Of a DNA stretch of 64,000 nt, positions 38,478-51,631 are shown piece after piece. Numbering within the stretch: position 1 is the stretch's first letter; every line of letters begins with the position of its first letter. Location of the stretch: assembly GCA_028023455.1 (NCBI GenBank), contig JAQFVV010006354.1:1586615-1650614 (forward strand), written 5' to 3'. The translations under genes and the position numbers were made by a program. This stretch comes from Epiperipatus broadwayi. Taxonomy: Eukaryota; Onychophora; Udeonychophora; Euonychophora; Peripatidae. Below the pieces are notes generated by a model, which saw only the letters and a program-made list of their open reading frames with translations, did no database searches and was not told the origin of the DNA.

Positions 38478-39167
38478 TATCAGTAAACTTCCTCAAAAAA
38501 CAAAAACATTAAAAAAAAGAATTTACTTAGTGTTAGTAATTACGTTACACAAATTGATTATATATGAAAATTTCAACAGGACAAAACTTTTTTTTACAAG
38601 ACAAAACAGTAATTACACACAAATATAATGATTTAAAAAAAAGTTGTTGATTCCCTATTACCAGCTAAATTTCTGCCCCCTCCCTTCCAAGTTTCATTTC
38701 TCTTACCTTTAACTATTACTTAGGCAAGTTGAACGATTAGATTTTAATTTAACAAGACTTTTAAAAAAAAATTATGATTTATATTTATTATTACGTTTTA
38801 TTTATTAGTTTTTATTCCTCGAATTTATCTCTACATATGCGCAATTTTTCTTACTGGCAGCACTTTTTAAACAAAACTTCAAACTGCAACTCCATGTCAA
38901 TACAACAAATATATTTATACTAATTTCAGAAAAAATATTACGGGCATGATTTATTTTCAAAAGTACTAGTGGTTTATTAAACATCTGGCTATAAATTTAC
39001 GTTTGTACAAAAATGTACTTATTTCATAAATAACAACAAATGTTATTTGCATGATTTACTTTTAAAATTCTCAGGGCACTTGTGTTTATTAATGATAGAA
39101 AATTTCATCATCATGAATTCCTCTTCTCAGGGTCAATCTCTGAGGTAAGGCCCCAAGTTCGGCGCCA
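38478..39167 (-). mobile_element. internal region 2 of tandem LTR element
   Basis: About 690 bp, almost identical to internal region 1, non-coding. Confidence 0.6.
39150..39167 (-). promoter_or_regulatory. primer-binding site, tRNA-Lys type (second copy)
   Basis: Minus-strand TGGCGCCGAACTTGGGGC, one base different from the copy at 36393-36410, touching LTR 3. Confidence 0.75.
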
Positions 39168-41210
39168 ATTATAACGATCGAAATGAAAGTGAAGATTGAA
39201 TCTAACTGCAAACTACAATAATTGCTCTACAAGGTGCCATCTAGGCATTTAAACCTAGAAAAATTTATAGAGTAGGCAGATACATGCTGTTAAGATTCCA
39301 CTTTATTTAAATATTCAAATCATTACCCCACGTCACTAGCTCAGTGGAGACACAGAGATAAAAATCTATATCTTAATTTATATCTTAAATATAAATAAAT
39401 AAAAGCCACTGCCAGAAATTAAGATGTAATAATATTTATTTACGCACATATAAAATAACATTTAAATTTTGAAAAATAAATTCAACATTTTAGATTTTTC
39501 TATTAATCTTTTGGTTTACATTTAAGTAAATTACAACCATGAGTTTATTATTTATTTAGTGAGTTGATTATGAATAGACTACATAGATCTGCAGTTGAAA
39601 AGAAAATATTCTTCCCTGATTTAACCTTAGGCAAGAAATTATGCAATCAAACCAGTGTCAATTCATCTGATACATTTATGTATTCAATGTAGCCTGAAAA
39701 TACTACAACACAAAATACTATACTGTCAGGAATGTACATCTGATCAGTAAGTAGAATTAGAGAAGACAATGTCTCTCCACCAAAAGGAATGTCACATCTG
39801 TTGGCGAGTAGAACAATAAACATAAAACTCCATAGGAATGGACTGTGGTCCTTTGCCATCTTACAAACCCATCCATAGGCAAACAGAAGGTGTGTGGTGT
39901 ATATATATAATCCTGCCCATAGCATATCTCATACTACATCTACAATTACACAAATATATCCAATCCATTGAACCAATTTAACTATGAAATGAATAACCTA
40001 AGATTACCCTCCCTTAATATAACTTTACAAAACTATATAGCCCTTCATGCCCGACATAAATTTAACATTTAAATACATTTGCACAGATTATTTTTATAAA
40101 TTTGTTTTTAAAATGTTGAGTATAGATTGGCTGCACAGATTTCCCGGTCAAAAACATCCAAATTAAACAAAATCGATCAAAATACAAAATCATCGATAAC
40201 GTCAATTGCAAAAGGGAATACACAAGGCCCCATGGCATTCATCATAAGATGCCTGCATTAACATCGTTGAGCTATATATTCTAATCAAATGTGAAAAGTT
40301 CAACATAATCAACTGCTAACGAATCTATGCAACATCTATACCCAACCTAAATGTAATGCATTTAATAATTTCTACAAAAAATATTATTACAAATAATAAT
40401 AATAAAATGGAAATGATTTTAGCAAAACTTAACTATATAAATTTAAACAATCAATTATTAATTTGAAAATCAAATAAGAGTTCATTTTAAAATTGAAATT
40501 AGCTGAATCTTTAAAAAAAAACATTGACGGAAGTTTTTAATTACTTTTTTTTTGTTGTTGCTAATTTGTAAAGTTCATAGCTCATAGTAGAAGAGTCCAG
40601 GTTTCTGCTTTTAATTCCCGCAATGCCTCCATTGGAAGATAATGTTCTGGAGATGGCAATAGCTGGTTCAAGGTATCACAGTCTTTTCATTTTTTTTTAA
40701 ATAGAGAGTGTGGTATGTGCATCCTATCACATCTCTCAAACACAAAAGCTGGAACTGTCAGAAAAAACTGTGTCCCTTTTTATATTATCCACCCGGATTC
40801 AATCAACAAAATGCCACTAATCCATCACTTTCTTTAGGGTCCAAGCCAAGGCTTAGTGCTTCCATTGGTCAAGCTAATTTCTCTTTATTTTCTTATCTTT
40901 CTTTCATCAGATCATTTTAATTATACAAGAGCCCAAGGCTAGCTTGCTTTTCAAACAATTTATAAACAATCATTTCCATTTACAGATTACAAGAATTAAT
41001 TAATACCTGTTTTTATTTTTAAATCTTGTACTTTTTTTATATAAAAAAGTATGTTCAAATACTTATTTGTTTTTTTTGTTTTTTTTTTTTTTAATTTTTA
41101 AAGTTTGGCATCTGTGTGAATGTATATACGTTTAACAAACATTTTAATTTTAGCATTTAGTTTTTTACTTTTATTTGCGAACTATGAAGTTTTTATTTTA
41201 AATTAATGTA
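39168..41210 (-). repeat. LTR 3 (outer, 5' on minus), truncated
   Basis: About 2,043 bp. Similarity to LTRs 1 and 2 stops after TTAAATTAATGTA, so the outer 24 bp including the TGTAACGA start are missing. A GATAT follows, and GATAT also occurs at 33643-33647 left of LTR 1, a possible but weak target duplication. Confidence 0.6.
39647..39925 (-). CDS. hypothetical 92-aa hydrophobic ORF inside LTR 3
   Basis: Second copy of the frame described in LTR 2, differing at two residues. Same caveats apply. Confidence 0.2.
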   Translation of the reverse strand: MLWAGLYIYTTHLLFAYGWVCKMAKDHSPFLWSFMFIVLLANRCDIPFGGETLSSLILLTDQMYIPDSIVFCVVVFSGYIEYINVSDELTLV

Positions 41211-44200
41211 GATATTATTGTACCTTTTGATTAGGTCCAAATAGATTCACTCAGTCAATTTAAAAAAAAAATTCAACTAAGGATACATTTTGAATGGTAT
41301 AACTACTGCATAATTTGGGTAATGTTTTAAAATGCTTTGTTAAAGTAAAAGTGAGAGTAGTAAATACATAAAAAACTATATTAATATGTTAAAATAATAA
41401 ATAAAAGCTAAACCTTATAATTTTGTATGGTTAGGAAAACTGGCCATAGTAAAATAATATATTAAGTCTTCTTAAACAAGTGCTAAAAGCTAATTTGAAA
41501 ATAATGACTTAAAATTAGATAAACTAATGTATTTTAAAATGAAAATTATATTTAATATTTATGTTATAAATTATTTATTTAAAATATACTATTTTGTGAA
41601 GGACAAATTTGATTAATTTAATTGTATCAAACCTATTATTCCAAATTCTAATATTATATTATTATTTTTTAATATATTTTTTAAAATTAGAAATTCATTT
41701 CTGTTGTTAGACAGTAATTATAAAAAAAAATGTTACAGTTTGTCTTGTTAAGTCATGTTACCAGTGAATACACATACTTGTGTGCTTACAAGATTTCTAG
41801 ATAAAGTTTCAAAATTACTTTAGAATTGTTTAAAAGTTGAACATTTGTTGTCATGAAATATAAATAAATGCTACAATTATTTAATTGGTAGTTTTATAAA
41901 ATGTGTAATTAATAAAGTTAGATTTTTAAAAATAGATACATTGAAAATAAATATTGGATAAATTAACAAAGTATTATTTAAAAAAAAAATATATTATTTT
42001 AAAGTGTTTAGTTTGTTTAAATAACAGTATAATATTAATTTAGAATTAATTTTTTTAATAATATTTAATGTTTAATGAGTCATGATTTTTATTTTGAAAT
42101 TTAATTGTGTAAGATAATACTGATATGTAAACTAGATCATCAGTTGAAGATGTACATAGCCAATCAAATCATCAATTTATTGTAGTATAAAAAGTAGATG
42201 CTCTCATTTTACTGGGTGATAAATGTGTGCTGTTAATAATTTAAATAGGTGCTTAATAACTAATTAACTCTCTTAATACTTTTTTTAATATCAAAGTATT
42301 ACCTAGTTTATTACTTGAAATTATTGTTTTAAAAGAGGGGATTGAAAAGATTATAAATTTATTAAGTTAAAAATCAGGCATTGTTAAAGTAAGAAATTTC
42401 CTGCCAATTGTTCTATTAAAGCTTGAGCCAGCTTCACAGTATCTAGAAATTTAATACCAGAAATAAATAAATATTTAAGAAAACTAAGGATGGAAGTACA
42501 TATACCAAATGATAGTACAATTTTAAAAATATTTTTGGATAAAGATATATCATTATTTATTTCAATATTTTGGATATTGTCAAGGAAATTAGACAGATAT
42601 ATTCTTCAAACATTTTGTATTTTAAATGCATTATATTGGAAGGATAGATAACTGTAGGTGAAAAGCAAAAGCTATATGGTAAAAACTTTATTTTTTTAAT
42701 ATTTTAAAAAGAATATATATTTTTAAAAAAGTTGCAGTAGATATTTTAAAAGAGATATTGTTTTAAAGCTTATTATAAACTTATCTTGAAGTGGTGATAA
42801 AAATATAAAAACTGATGGTATTGCAAATATATTTTTATATGACAAGTTGTCATTAAGGGAAAAAAGACCATAAATCATTTTAATATTTTAAAACTGATTT
42901 TAGAATTATTTGTAAAAAAAGGAAATAAATGGGTAAAATAATATTATCCTGACTGGAATAACTTTATAATAACTTTATTTAAATTACAATAAAATTATAT
43001 TTTATTTTAATAGAATATACAGTGTGTATTTTCTGTATAAACACATATGAATTCATATCACCATCACTGATGCATCTACCATGTAGGATCCTAATGTATG
43101 GGAAACTCCAGAGATTATTATTGGAAACTATCCCAGTGATATCACATTTAATAATTATTTTTCCTGAAAGCTATAGACAATTGACTATAATTTTATAAAC
43201 TTTCATAAAAGGATTGATAATTATTGTTCAAGTATTTTTGGATACAAAAGTCGACCACTTCATTTTTCATTTTGTTTATTATCATTTATGAGTTTATGCA
43301 ACAAGGGGGGAAAGAGCTCTGTGTTTTGTTCTCAAGTGTTGGACAATGGTTGTATTAGCAACAAACGTTGGAAGCTGACTTCTAATGAAGAAATATTAGG
43401 AGAAAGAAAATAACTTTATTTTTAAAACTTTATGGTGGATTGGAGTTTTCGTAAATATGATCTTATTTGTCATTTTGTTTATTAATAATAGTATTAAGTT
43501 CTTTTATTATTATTAGGTAGGAAAATTATATTTAAATATCTATTGATCTAAAATAATTAATATTTTAAGAAATATTTTAATTCTTTGTAAAATTTTTATA
43601 AACATTTTTCTAAGTGTGATAGTGTTTTTGCTGAGTAAATATTATTCTTATTTGATATTTTTCTTTTATGAAATATGGGACCAGAAAATGTCTAAGAGTG
43701 ACTGACAAGATTAGTCTCACTATGGGTAAATTTTTAAAATATATTAATTTTTACATCTTGTATATTTTATTTTTTCTTTAGATTGCTTGGAATATTTTTA
43801 TAGTATTACTTTACCATATGAACGTATGAATATGTGTGCATGCATTAAATCATATAAAACCTTATTATTATTCTAGAAATATGAGCTAGATTTTTTTTTG
43901 AAAAAAAGATATGCGTACTTTTCTTTTATATTACAACTGTAATATAATTTTACTGATGATTCTTTAGTTTAGGAACTCTATTTTTGAAATGTTTTAAAAT
44001 ATTGAATTTAACAACTGAATACAAAATCATTTGTATATTTGTTGCTGAATTTTGAAAGTGAATAAATCTTTTTCTTGTTATAGTAGTTTAGATTGTTGAT
44101 GTTATATGTGGATCTTGTTTATTGCTTAGATTTAATGTTAGATAGTTTTGCGATGTAGATTGATAAATCTATTATGAAGATTTTTAAAAGTGATAGTGAT

Positions 44201-45108
44201 CTTGGGATTATGAAAATAAACCAATGGAATGCTTATATGTAGGATTTATGGGAAATAAAAAGTAACTTATATTATTCCCTTAATAGTTTATGCAAGTACA
44301 GATAACGTAGCTCTGTGTCTTGTATATATTTTTCCATGGGCAGTGTCTTTATTTGTATTAAATATTTTAATGTTCGAAGCAGCTGAATAAATAGCCTGGA
44401 CATTATTTTATATTTCAGGTTATTAGACAGAGAAGTCATACCTCTTCATATGCACTGTTGCCATGCAGATTATCCCATTTTTTATATCATTGAGTCTATA
44501 CTATAGATAATTCTTTATGCCTACACATCGTATAGCTATCGTACTTTCAAAAGTTATTGCATCATACAGAATTGCATTTATGAAGGAAAATAATGAATAA
44601 TTTTTGAGTTGTAGAATCGTTATTTTAAAAGAAGATGAGATAGGTTTTCCTTGATTTGGTTTATGTTGAAGTCAAATACAAATGAGATTGACAGTAAATG
44701 CAAACTATAATAATAAAGAATCATAAATATTTCCATATTTTATTAAACTATTTTTTTTAAAAATATATATGAGATAATAAATTGTCCACGAAATTTTTTT
44801 TGAATAATTTTTAAATATTTTTATTATACATGGTAATGCATATTTTTAAAGAATAGAACATACAGAAAAAACCAACATAAAATAGAATGAGTACTTATAT
44901 TTTGTGAATAATATTTTATGTTTTAAAACATAACACACACATAGGGATTTTATGAATGTAGTGCCAAGCAAAGTATATAAAATTATGTCAATCATATTTT
45001 ATTCAAGTCGTTTTATTTATTTAACGAACCAAGATAAATATTTTGAATAACATCAGCACTATCATAGTAAAAGTTTGATTGATTTATTATAAAATCTATG
45101 AACATATC
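41211..45108 (+). repeat. AT-rich dispersed repeat, copy A
   Basis: Aligns in patches, in the same order, with 47400-51300. Examples are a TATA-like AGTATAAAAAG (42185; partner 47976), the GTTGGACAATGG block near 43340 (partner near 49675, partly rearranged), ACCAGAAAATGTC near 43680 (partner near 49980) and TTTTCCATGGGCAGT near 44330 (partner near 50700). Copies are strongly diverged. No protein is recognisable. It could be an old long LTR or another large non-coding element. Confidence 0.45.
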
Positions 45109-45112
45109 TTAA

Positions 45113-45876
45113 TCTTTTGAATGCATGACTCGTCTAAAAATGAGAAGATTTGACATCACTCTAAATCGGCTACTTTTTATCCCAAGTATACATATGATAT
45201 GTCATTAGAAAGAAAATCAAAAGTTCTGTAAGATGGTGCCCTCTTCAGAATTAATTTAAAGTAAAAAATCAATAAAAATGACCATATATGTCAAACAAAA
45301 CCAAAGCACCGCCTCCTCACCAACTTTTCTTGAATCTTATTGGCTGTCCCACTTCTGTCAGAAAGGGAAATGGCTGCCAAAAAGTAAAAAGTTACGTTCG
45401 TTTTGATTTTTATTATGAAAATGATAAACGAATGTTTACAACATTTTAAACAATATTTGAATTGAATTACAAATTATTATTGATAAAATAATAATAAAAA
45501 TCAAATTATTTTAGAAAAATAGTTAAGATATTACCAAGAATTATTTATTTATTGCTACATATTGATCATAACGTTAAAGTGAAAAAAAAAAGATTGCTGC
45601 CGCAATCTTTTTTGGTTGGTTGAATAGCGGTTACTTTTATTTCACTGCAATTGAATATTTTTTAAATTATAAATCAAATTTTATTTTTGAAAAGATTTTC
45701 GTTTGCTTTCGTAATCTGACAATTCAGTAATATACTTTTTACAAATGAAACTAACGTATTTATATTATTAAAAGTGATCTATTTTAACAATAGATTTTGT
45801 TAAAGTTGTGAGTTGGCCAATTACAAGTTTTGATTTTTAACTCATTTGGCCAATTATATAATCATCATTCAAAGGG
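45113..45876. mobile_element. piggyBac-like MITE, copy 2
   Basis: 764 bp between TTAA at 45109-45112 and 45877-45880. Nearly identical to the copy at 31488-32254, in the same orientation, with the same internal hairpin near 45588-45610 and CCCTTTGAATGATG at the right end read inward. The matching TTAA on both sides supports transposition. Confidence 0.8.
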
Positions 45877-45995
45877 TTAAAAATGAATGTTATTTTCAGT
45901 AGTTTATATTTAATATTTTGTGTATGCTTACGAAAAACATATTTTTAAAACATGTCAATTAGTGGATATTATATTCAATTATATGTGTACTCATA

Positions 45996-46046
<51 letters not shown>

Positions 46047-46069
46047 GTTGTTGTTGTTGTTGTTGTTGT
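45996..46069. repeat. (ATT)n then (GTT)n microsatellite
   Basis: About 17 ATT units pass directly into about 8 GTT units. Confidence 0.9.
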
Positions 46070-46528
46070 AAATAAATGTGCAAAAGTTTATAAGTCGGAG
46101 TAAAGGCTTATTTACTTGTTAATTTTTATTTTTATTTTTTAATGAGGAAGTATGTAATTTATTTAAAATGTAACTGAAAATATTGTATGCAGTTTTTTTG
46201 TTAAAAGTCTATAATAAATTTTGTTAAACTTGTTTTTATAAAATTTTGTGTTGTATTGATTATTCCCTATTACAAATACATGATCGTCAGATACCAAAGA
46301 AATATAATATTTGCACAGTACGAATATAATTATTTACTTAAGAAATCACAGTGCTTTAGAATATAATATATATTTGAGAAATTTCATTTTACATTATTAT
46401 TATCATTATGGTCATAATAAATTATATAATTTATTGCGTAGAACTATAACGTTATTTGTTGCCACATATTCTCAGATTATCAGATTATACACACATTCTA
46501 TTTAAGATGCCACATGAGAACGAAGAGA

Positions 46529-46529
46529 A

Positions 46530-46602
<73 letters not shown>
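46529..46602. repeat. (ATT)n microsatellite
   Basis: About 24 units. Opens a segment that resembles the one after the (ATT)n at 61473. Confidence 0.9.
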
Positions 46603-47000
46603 GATAGTTACCATAACATCGAACAGTAGATAAGATTGATAATTATTCATAGAAAATTATTATTATTTATTATTGTTGTTATTACTATTAGCTAAGTGTA
46701 GTTGAAGGTGATACAAAATCCCTTATCATACTTGACTACAGATAATTATAAATTGATTAGTTATTTTAAAGAACCTGAGATTATTATAGTTATATTATTT
46801 TAATAAAGAGATTATAATTTATTTAGTAACATTATATTAAATTGATTATTATTTTAAAGTCGTAAGAATGCTATGAATTTATTATTATTTGAAATAATAA
46901 GGGAGGTAGTATTCTTATGACATTGAGGGGATATTGGCTCAATGTAATTCTTCACTGCTTGTATGTCATTTTATTGTCTCATGATTTATTAAGATTTTAT
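46603..47000 (+). repeat. diverged repeat next to (ATT)n, copy 1
   Basis: Blocks ATTATTGTTGTTATTA, AAAATCCCTTATCAT, GAGATTATTATA and TATTCTTATG recur in order at 61830-62210. AT-rich and non-coding. Confidence 0.5.
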
Positions 47001-47173
47001 TTATTTAATTTTATAAAACCGAATTATTTATTATTTATTAATCTGATAGAGCTAGTTTAATAGTAGACAGTATCATAAGATATCTGTACTATTGATTATA
47101 TGTATTTTCGTTGAGCATAATAATTTTATCAGAGCACGTCTTATTTTCATATTAGTATATTTCCGGATAGTGA

Positions 47174-47209
47174 GGGTACAATATATATATATATATATAT
47201 ATTGTAACC
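47174..47209. repeat. (TA)n with inverted arms
   Basis: GGGTACAAT, (TA)n, ATTGTAACC: 9-bp arms with one mismatch. GGGTACA equals the LTR end seen at 8199-8205 in the opposite sense, so a decayed LTR edge may be involved. Confidence 0.7.
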
Positions 47210-47399
47210 TTTATAATTGATACATATAGGAAGGGTTGAAAAGTAACTATATTAAAAAAAAAAAGATTATTTTTAGCGAATAATTTTAATATTATATGTA
47301 GTAGGGGAAACTTATAAAGATATATTAGATAGTTTGAACTCGTTTTGAGATGAATTATATAAAAATGATACAATAAGTTGTTTAAAAGATAGTATTAAT

Positions 47400-50300
47400 T
47401 ATAATTTATTATATTTAAAAGGATACTACTGATATGGAATAGCTTAATTATAGCAATAAATATTTTATATTATAGGTTTAAAGTAATTATTTTGTTTAAA
47501 ATATTATTTAAAATGATACATTAATTTAATATTAGTTTAAAATGTACTGAAAATGTCACATGATTAGAGGTGATTGTATGAATATTTGTGTTTTCAGAAA
47601 GATAGGGAAAGAAAACTTTAATTTTAGCTTTTTAACAAAAATTTGATACATAATAAAGCCTAACAAATACTAAATCTCCAGATAAAATTAGAAAAGTAAT
47701 AATTAAAAATTATTATTGTATTTAGATGTAGTATTTTATTTTAAAATAAATTTTAGGTCATTAAAGTGTTAAGAATTATTTTAACAAGGGATATTTAATT
47801 TTTAGATAAAAATATTTCATATTTAAGGTATTAAATAATTTGATAATATTTAATAATTGATGATTCAAAGTTTTTAAGATTTAATTTTTAAAATGATACT
47901 GATGTAGTTATGTAAATGAGCAAGTTTTTACAAGCAATATTGATTAATGAAATCATTGGATTAAGACCAGTATAAAAAAGATGTTAAAGTTAATCTAGAC
48001 AATGATTTTTACTGACTTAGAGATTTTCATAGATTCTTAGTGATTTTCAGATTCAGATTAAGATAGAAATTAGTTTGAAATTTATTATTATATATTTTTT
48101 ACATTGTGACAATAGTAATTTCTTTTACATTATTATTTTACTTGAAAGTGTTTTGAAAAACATAATTGTAATAAATATTTAAATAATGATTCACTAAACA
48201 CCAAATTTCCCTTTCAGTCTATTCTTCTTAAAACTTAATTTAGGACCTCAATAATTCTATTGAACATGATAGTTGCTACTTAAATATTGTTATAATGAAT
48301 ACTGAATCTCAAAGTATATACTAAACAAGACGGAAAAGATTTATGTAAGAACTTTGAAATTTGTATGTATAGTATGCATGCAGTGAACATTTTTTACAAT
48401 ATTTTATCATATTACAATGAAATTAATTTATTAAAGTCATTTAAGAGAAATATGATATTTACTAAAAATCTTTATTTTAATATTAAATTTGAAAGAAAGA
48501 AAAAAGAAAATTAAGACTCTGCATTAAATTTAAAACCTGAATTTAAAATGCTTTATAGTATGATAAATGATGGTTTATTATATAATTGATAGTAATAATC
48601 CACATTTAATTTGTCTTTAAAGTAATTAAAATGAGCTTACATTTTAATAATGATGTATTTAAAGACAAATTTAAGAAGATGGCTTTTATGCTTTTAAAAG
48701 GATTTGATATTGATCAAATTGATAATTAAATTATATACTTTAAAAATAACCTTATTTGGAATAAATGAGCTCAGATAGTCTTTTTAAAAGATTGAAATTA
48801 TATCAACTAATAAGTGTTTTGAATGACAAAGCTGTCATGATACCTGGAAAAGAAAAATATTTAATGAAAAGATAAACATTTAAAAAAAAACAAAAATTGA
48901 TAATCTTTTAAAGAAAAAAATATTTATTTTAATTCCTAAACTACATGTCTGTTGTTAAATGTATTAAATAAATAATTTATATTATACAATGTCTGCTACT
49001 AATGTTTTTGACTGATGGAAAATGCAAATATTACTTATATTATATTTACAACAATATATCTGTTATTAAAACAGACAAACAGCAAGCTAGAATAATCAAT
49101 GAATGCCAGAAGGCTTGTGCATAAAATCCTCATCTAGTGCCTATTCATCCAATATCCCCAGTCTAGTTTCTGGCTTGTGGCCTTCATCAGTGAGAAGCCT
49201 TGGATCTAAGAGCACTGCACCTAGATCATATGATCTTAGAATCTAATGCAACCCTTCAGCAGCCACCTTTTATCTCTACTTAACTACAATACTACAAGTC
49301 TTAAATTGAACACATTATAAAATTTGCAATCCAAGCTCAGTAGCTTAGATAGTCATATAGGTCTGAACTCAGTTCAGTACCTATAGATTTTGGTGTCTTT
49401 GGTTCTGTAACAATCATAGCCACCACTATCCCATTAGGCAGGATTGGTGTTCATGTGAATATATCAGCTATACACAATGGGTAAAATGTACATAAGAAAA
49501 TGTTTATTTTTGTAAAAGATATTAAATGCCTAGATACAATTTTCAGAAAACATTGAAATAAACATTTTATCTTTTGTAATCATTAATATTCTTCTTAGAT
49601 TTAGTGAATTTTATATTATTACTTCTACATTTTTTAATGACAATAAGAAAAGAGTATGATTAGTGCACAAAGTTGTCCAACCATAACTAGGCAATGGAAA
49701 GATTTCTGACAAGTGTTCAACTTATGAGCAGGAGGAGAGAAAAAATATTTTCATAACTTTAAACCTTTATAACTTTTTTAATATTAAGTTTAATGTTAAT
49801 ATTTAGATTATTACTTTTTTTAAAATTTTAAAACTAACCTCTTGTTATTATATTTTAATTTTAATCATAAAATAGATTAACTTTATTATTATGTTGAATA
49901 TAAAACAAAATTGGTATTCAGAAAATAATTTTCTAAACAAGATAAATTACAATCATAATTGGTTTTTTGAATGTGTGGACCAAAAAGTGGACTGCCATGA
50001 ATGATCTTAATAAGGTTTGAGATCATTGGTAATTTTTTTATTATTTAGATTACATTTTGCTTACTAATTTTATAATTTTTTTAAAAAATGATATATCCTA
50101 ATTAGTATGTTAAATTAGTATTTCATATTGCTTGAATTTAATATTAAGTAATGGAATGAACCATTGATAGAAATTATCATCATGTGTATTTTTTTATAAA
50201 AGAATTGATGAATACAGATGCATGTTTTGAAAACACCCAAGGATATTTAAAATATTTATTTAATGTGAATGCTTGCATATGCATAAATTAGATGTTTTTA

Positions 50301-51300
50301 ATTTATTAATGTTTTATCTTTGTAAATGTTATCTGATGTAAGACAGAAAGATCTAATACCAACATCTGATTTATATAATAACTAATAAATAAATGTATAC
50401 TACTGATATATGTTATTACCAAGATCACTTGTGCTTGAAAAAGTTTTAAAACATCTTGAAATGAATTTAGATCTTTGTTGTTTCTTTAATATTGTTGTTT
50501 TGGAAATTATTTTAGAATGTGTTTTATATATTTTATGATGTTAAGTAAGTTATTAAATGTGGAAGATGTAGGATGGTGGTTGAGAAAAAAATATTCATAT
50601 GGAATTTTAGGTGTTGGGGTATGTTGAAATCTGTTGTATATGAATTATATTTTCATACTTTAAATTTGGTAACGTATATAGGTAACATTGGGCTGTATAT
50701 TATTTTCCATGGACAGTTGCATTTCCTTATAATCAATAAGTGCTATAATAAAGCCATGACGTAAATCTTAAGTGCCTGATGAATACAGACCTATTATTAT
50801 GATTTGCACTGTATCCATGGGGATATTATCTTACTCTTTTGAGTCATTCTTGTTATTATTTTATACCCTACACTTTATCTTTATTTATCACCACAGGAAT
50901 CATTATGGATGATTGTTTATAAGTTGGTAAAGTAATGACTAAATTTGAAGTTGATAATTTGTACAAGGGCAAGATAAAGTATATAGAAATTTATTTTGCA
51001 AATGATGTTGAGATAGTATATAACATAAGAGAGGAATAATTGATATTCATACAAATATTACAGATCACTTAGCTTAAACAGACACATATTTAAATTGGAA
51101 TGGAAATGAGAATATTGAAAATGCTTTTGAATGAAATGATGAATATAAGAGTATAAATGGAAAAAAGTATAAATGTCAAGCAATATAATTTATAGATAGT
51201 TTTTTTAAAATTTTATTATTAATAATTCAAAACCATTTAAGTTACAAAAATTATGAAATAATCTCTTAAATATTTTTGCATAAATAGTTTTTTTTTAGAG
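47400..51300 (+). repeat. AT-rich dispersed repeat, copy B
   Basis: Diverged partner of 41211-45108. It is longer between matched blocks, mainly because of an inserted segment at about 49080-49480. The TATA-like CAGTATAAAAAAG is at 47972. No coding sequence recognised. Confidence 0.45.
49080..49480 (+). repeat. insertion in copy B, related to the 60-kb repeat
   Basis: More GC-rich than its surroundings and absent from copy A. ATATAGGTCTGAACTCAGTT (about 49355) matches ATATAGGTCTGAATTCAGCT in the 60-61 kb repeat family. CTTCATCAGTGAGAAGCC is also typical of short interspersed-repeat bodies. Ends not determined. Confidence 0.45.
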
Positions 51301-51615
51301 GGAGATATATTTTTTATTAATAATTTTACTTTTAATAGTATATTTTCTGGACTTTAAAAAGTGTATTTTAAAATATAAACTTATATTGATGTGTTTACAT
51401 CATAAGATGTATATTTTATAATAGTATAACTATAATATTAAGCTTTATTACAAATTGGGAAATTTATTATAACTGTTCCCAATATGAAATAGTATAATAT
51501 TATATTTTCTGAATAAGAACAATGTATTATCATTACTGTTATAAGTTTTTATTTTATTTTGAAATGGCTGGAGTGAAGGCTATCTTATTTTATTTATTGT
51601 ATTTATTGGTAAGAT

Positions 51616-51631
51616 CTATATATATATATAT
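51616..51631. repeat. (TA)n target, left half
   Basis: A TA tract directly left of the Ty3/gypsy element. The tract continues beyond the element at 59940. ATAT on both sides (51628-51631, 59940-59943) can be the 4-bp target duplication, though the repeat makes this ambiguous. Confidence 0.75.

Larger units (their letters stand above)
33652..41210 (-). mobile_element. non-autonomous LTR retrotransposon in tandem form (LTR-int-LTR-int-LTR)
   Basis: A unit of about 2,758 bp is repeated 2.7 times at about 97-98% identity by eye. Repeat starts with ATTATAAC at 33652, 36411 and 39168. The second and third starts are each preceded by a tRNA-Lys-type primer site, so the ~2.06-kb blocks are LTRs and the ~690-bp blocks are interiors, all on the minus strand. 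The interiors carry no ORF. Such arrays arise by unequal recombination between LTRs of one element or neighbouring copies. The right-most LTR stops about 24 bp short of the others at 41210. Confidence 0.75.

Noticed and set aside
45996-46602. Regular repeats considered as a CRISPR-like array.
   Set aside because: They are plain trinucleotide microsatellites in a eukaryotic genome, with no spacers.
47174-47209. Solo LTR ending in GGGTACA.
   Set aside because: Only seven bases match the LTR end and no LTR body is recognisable on either side.
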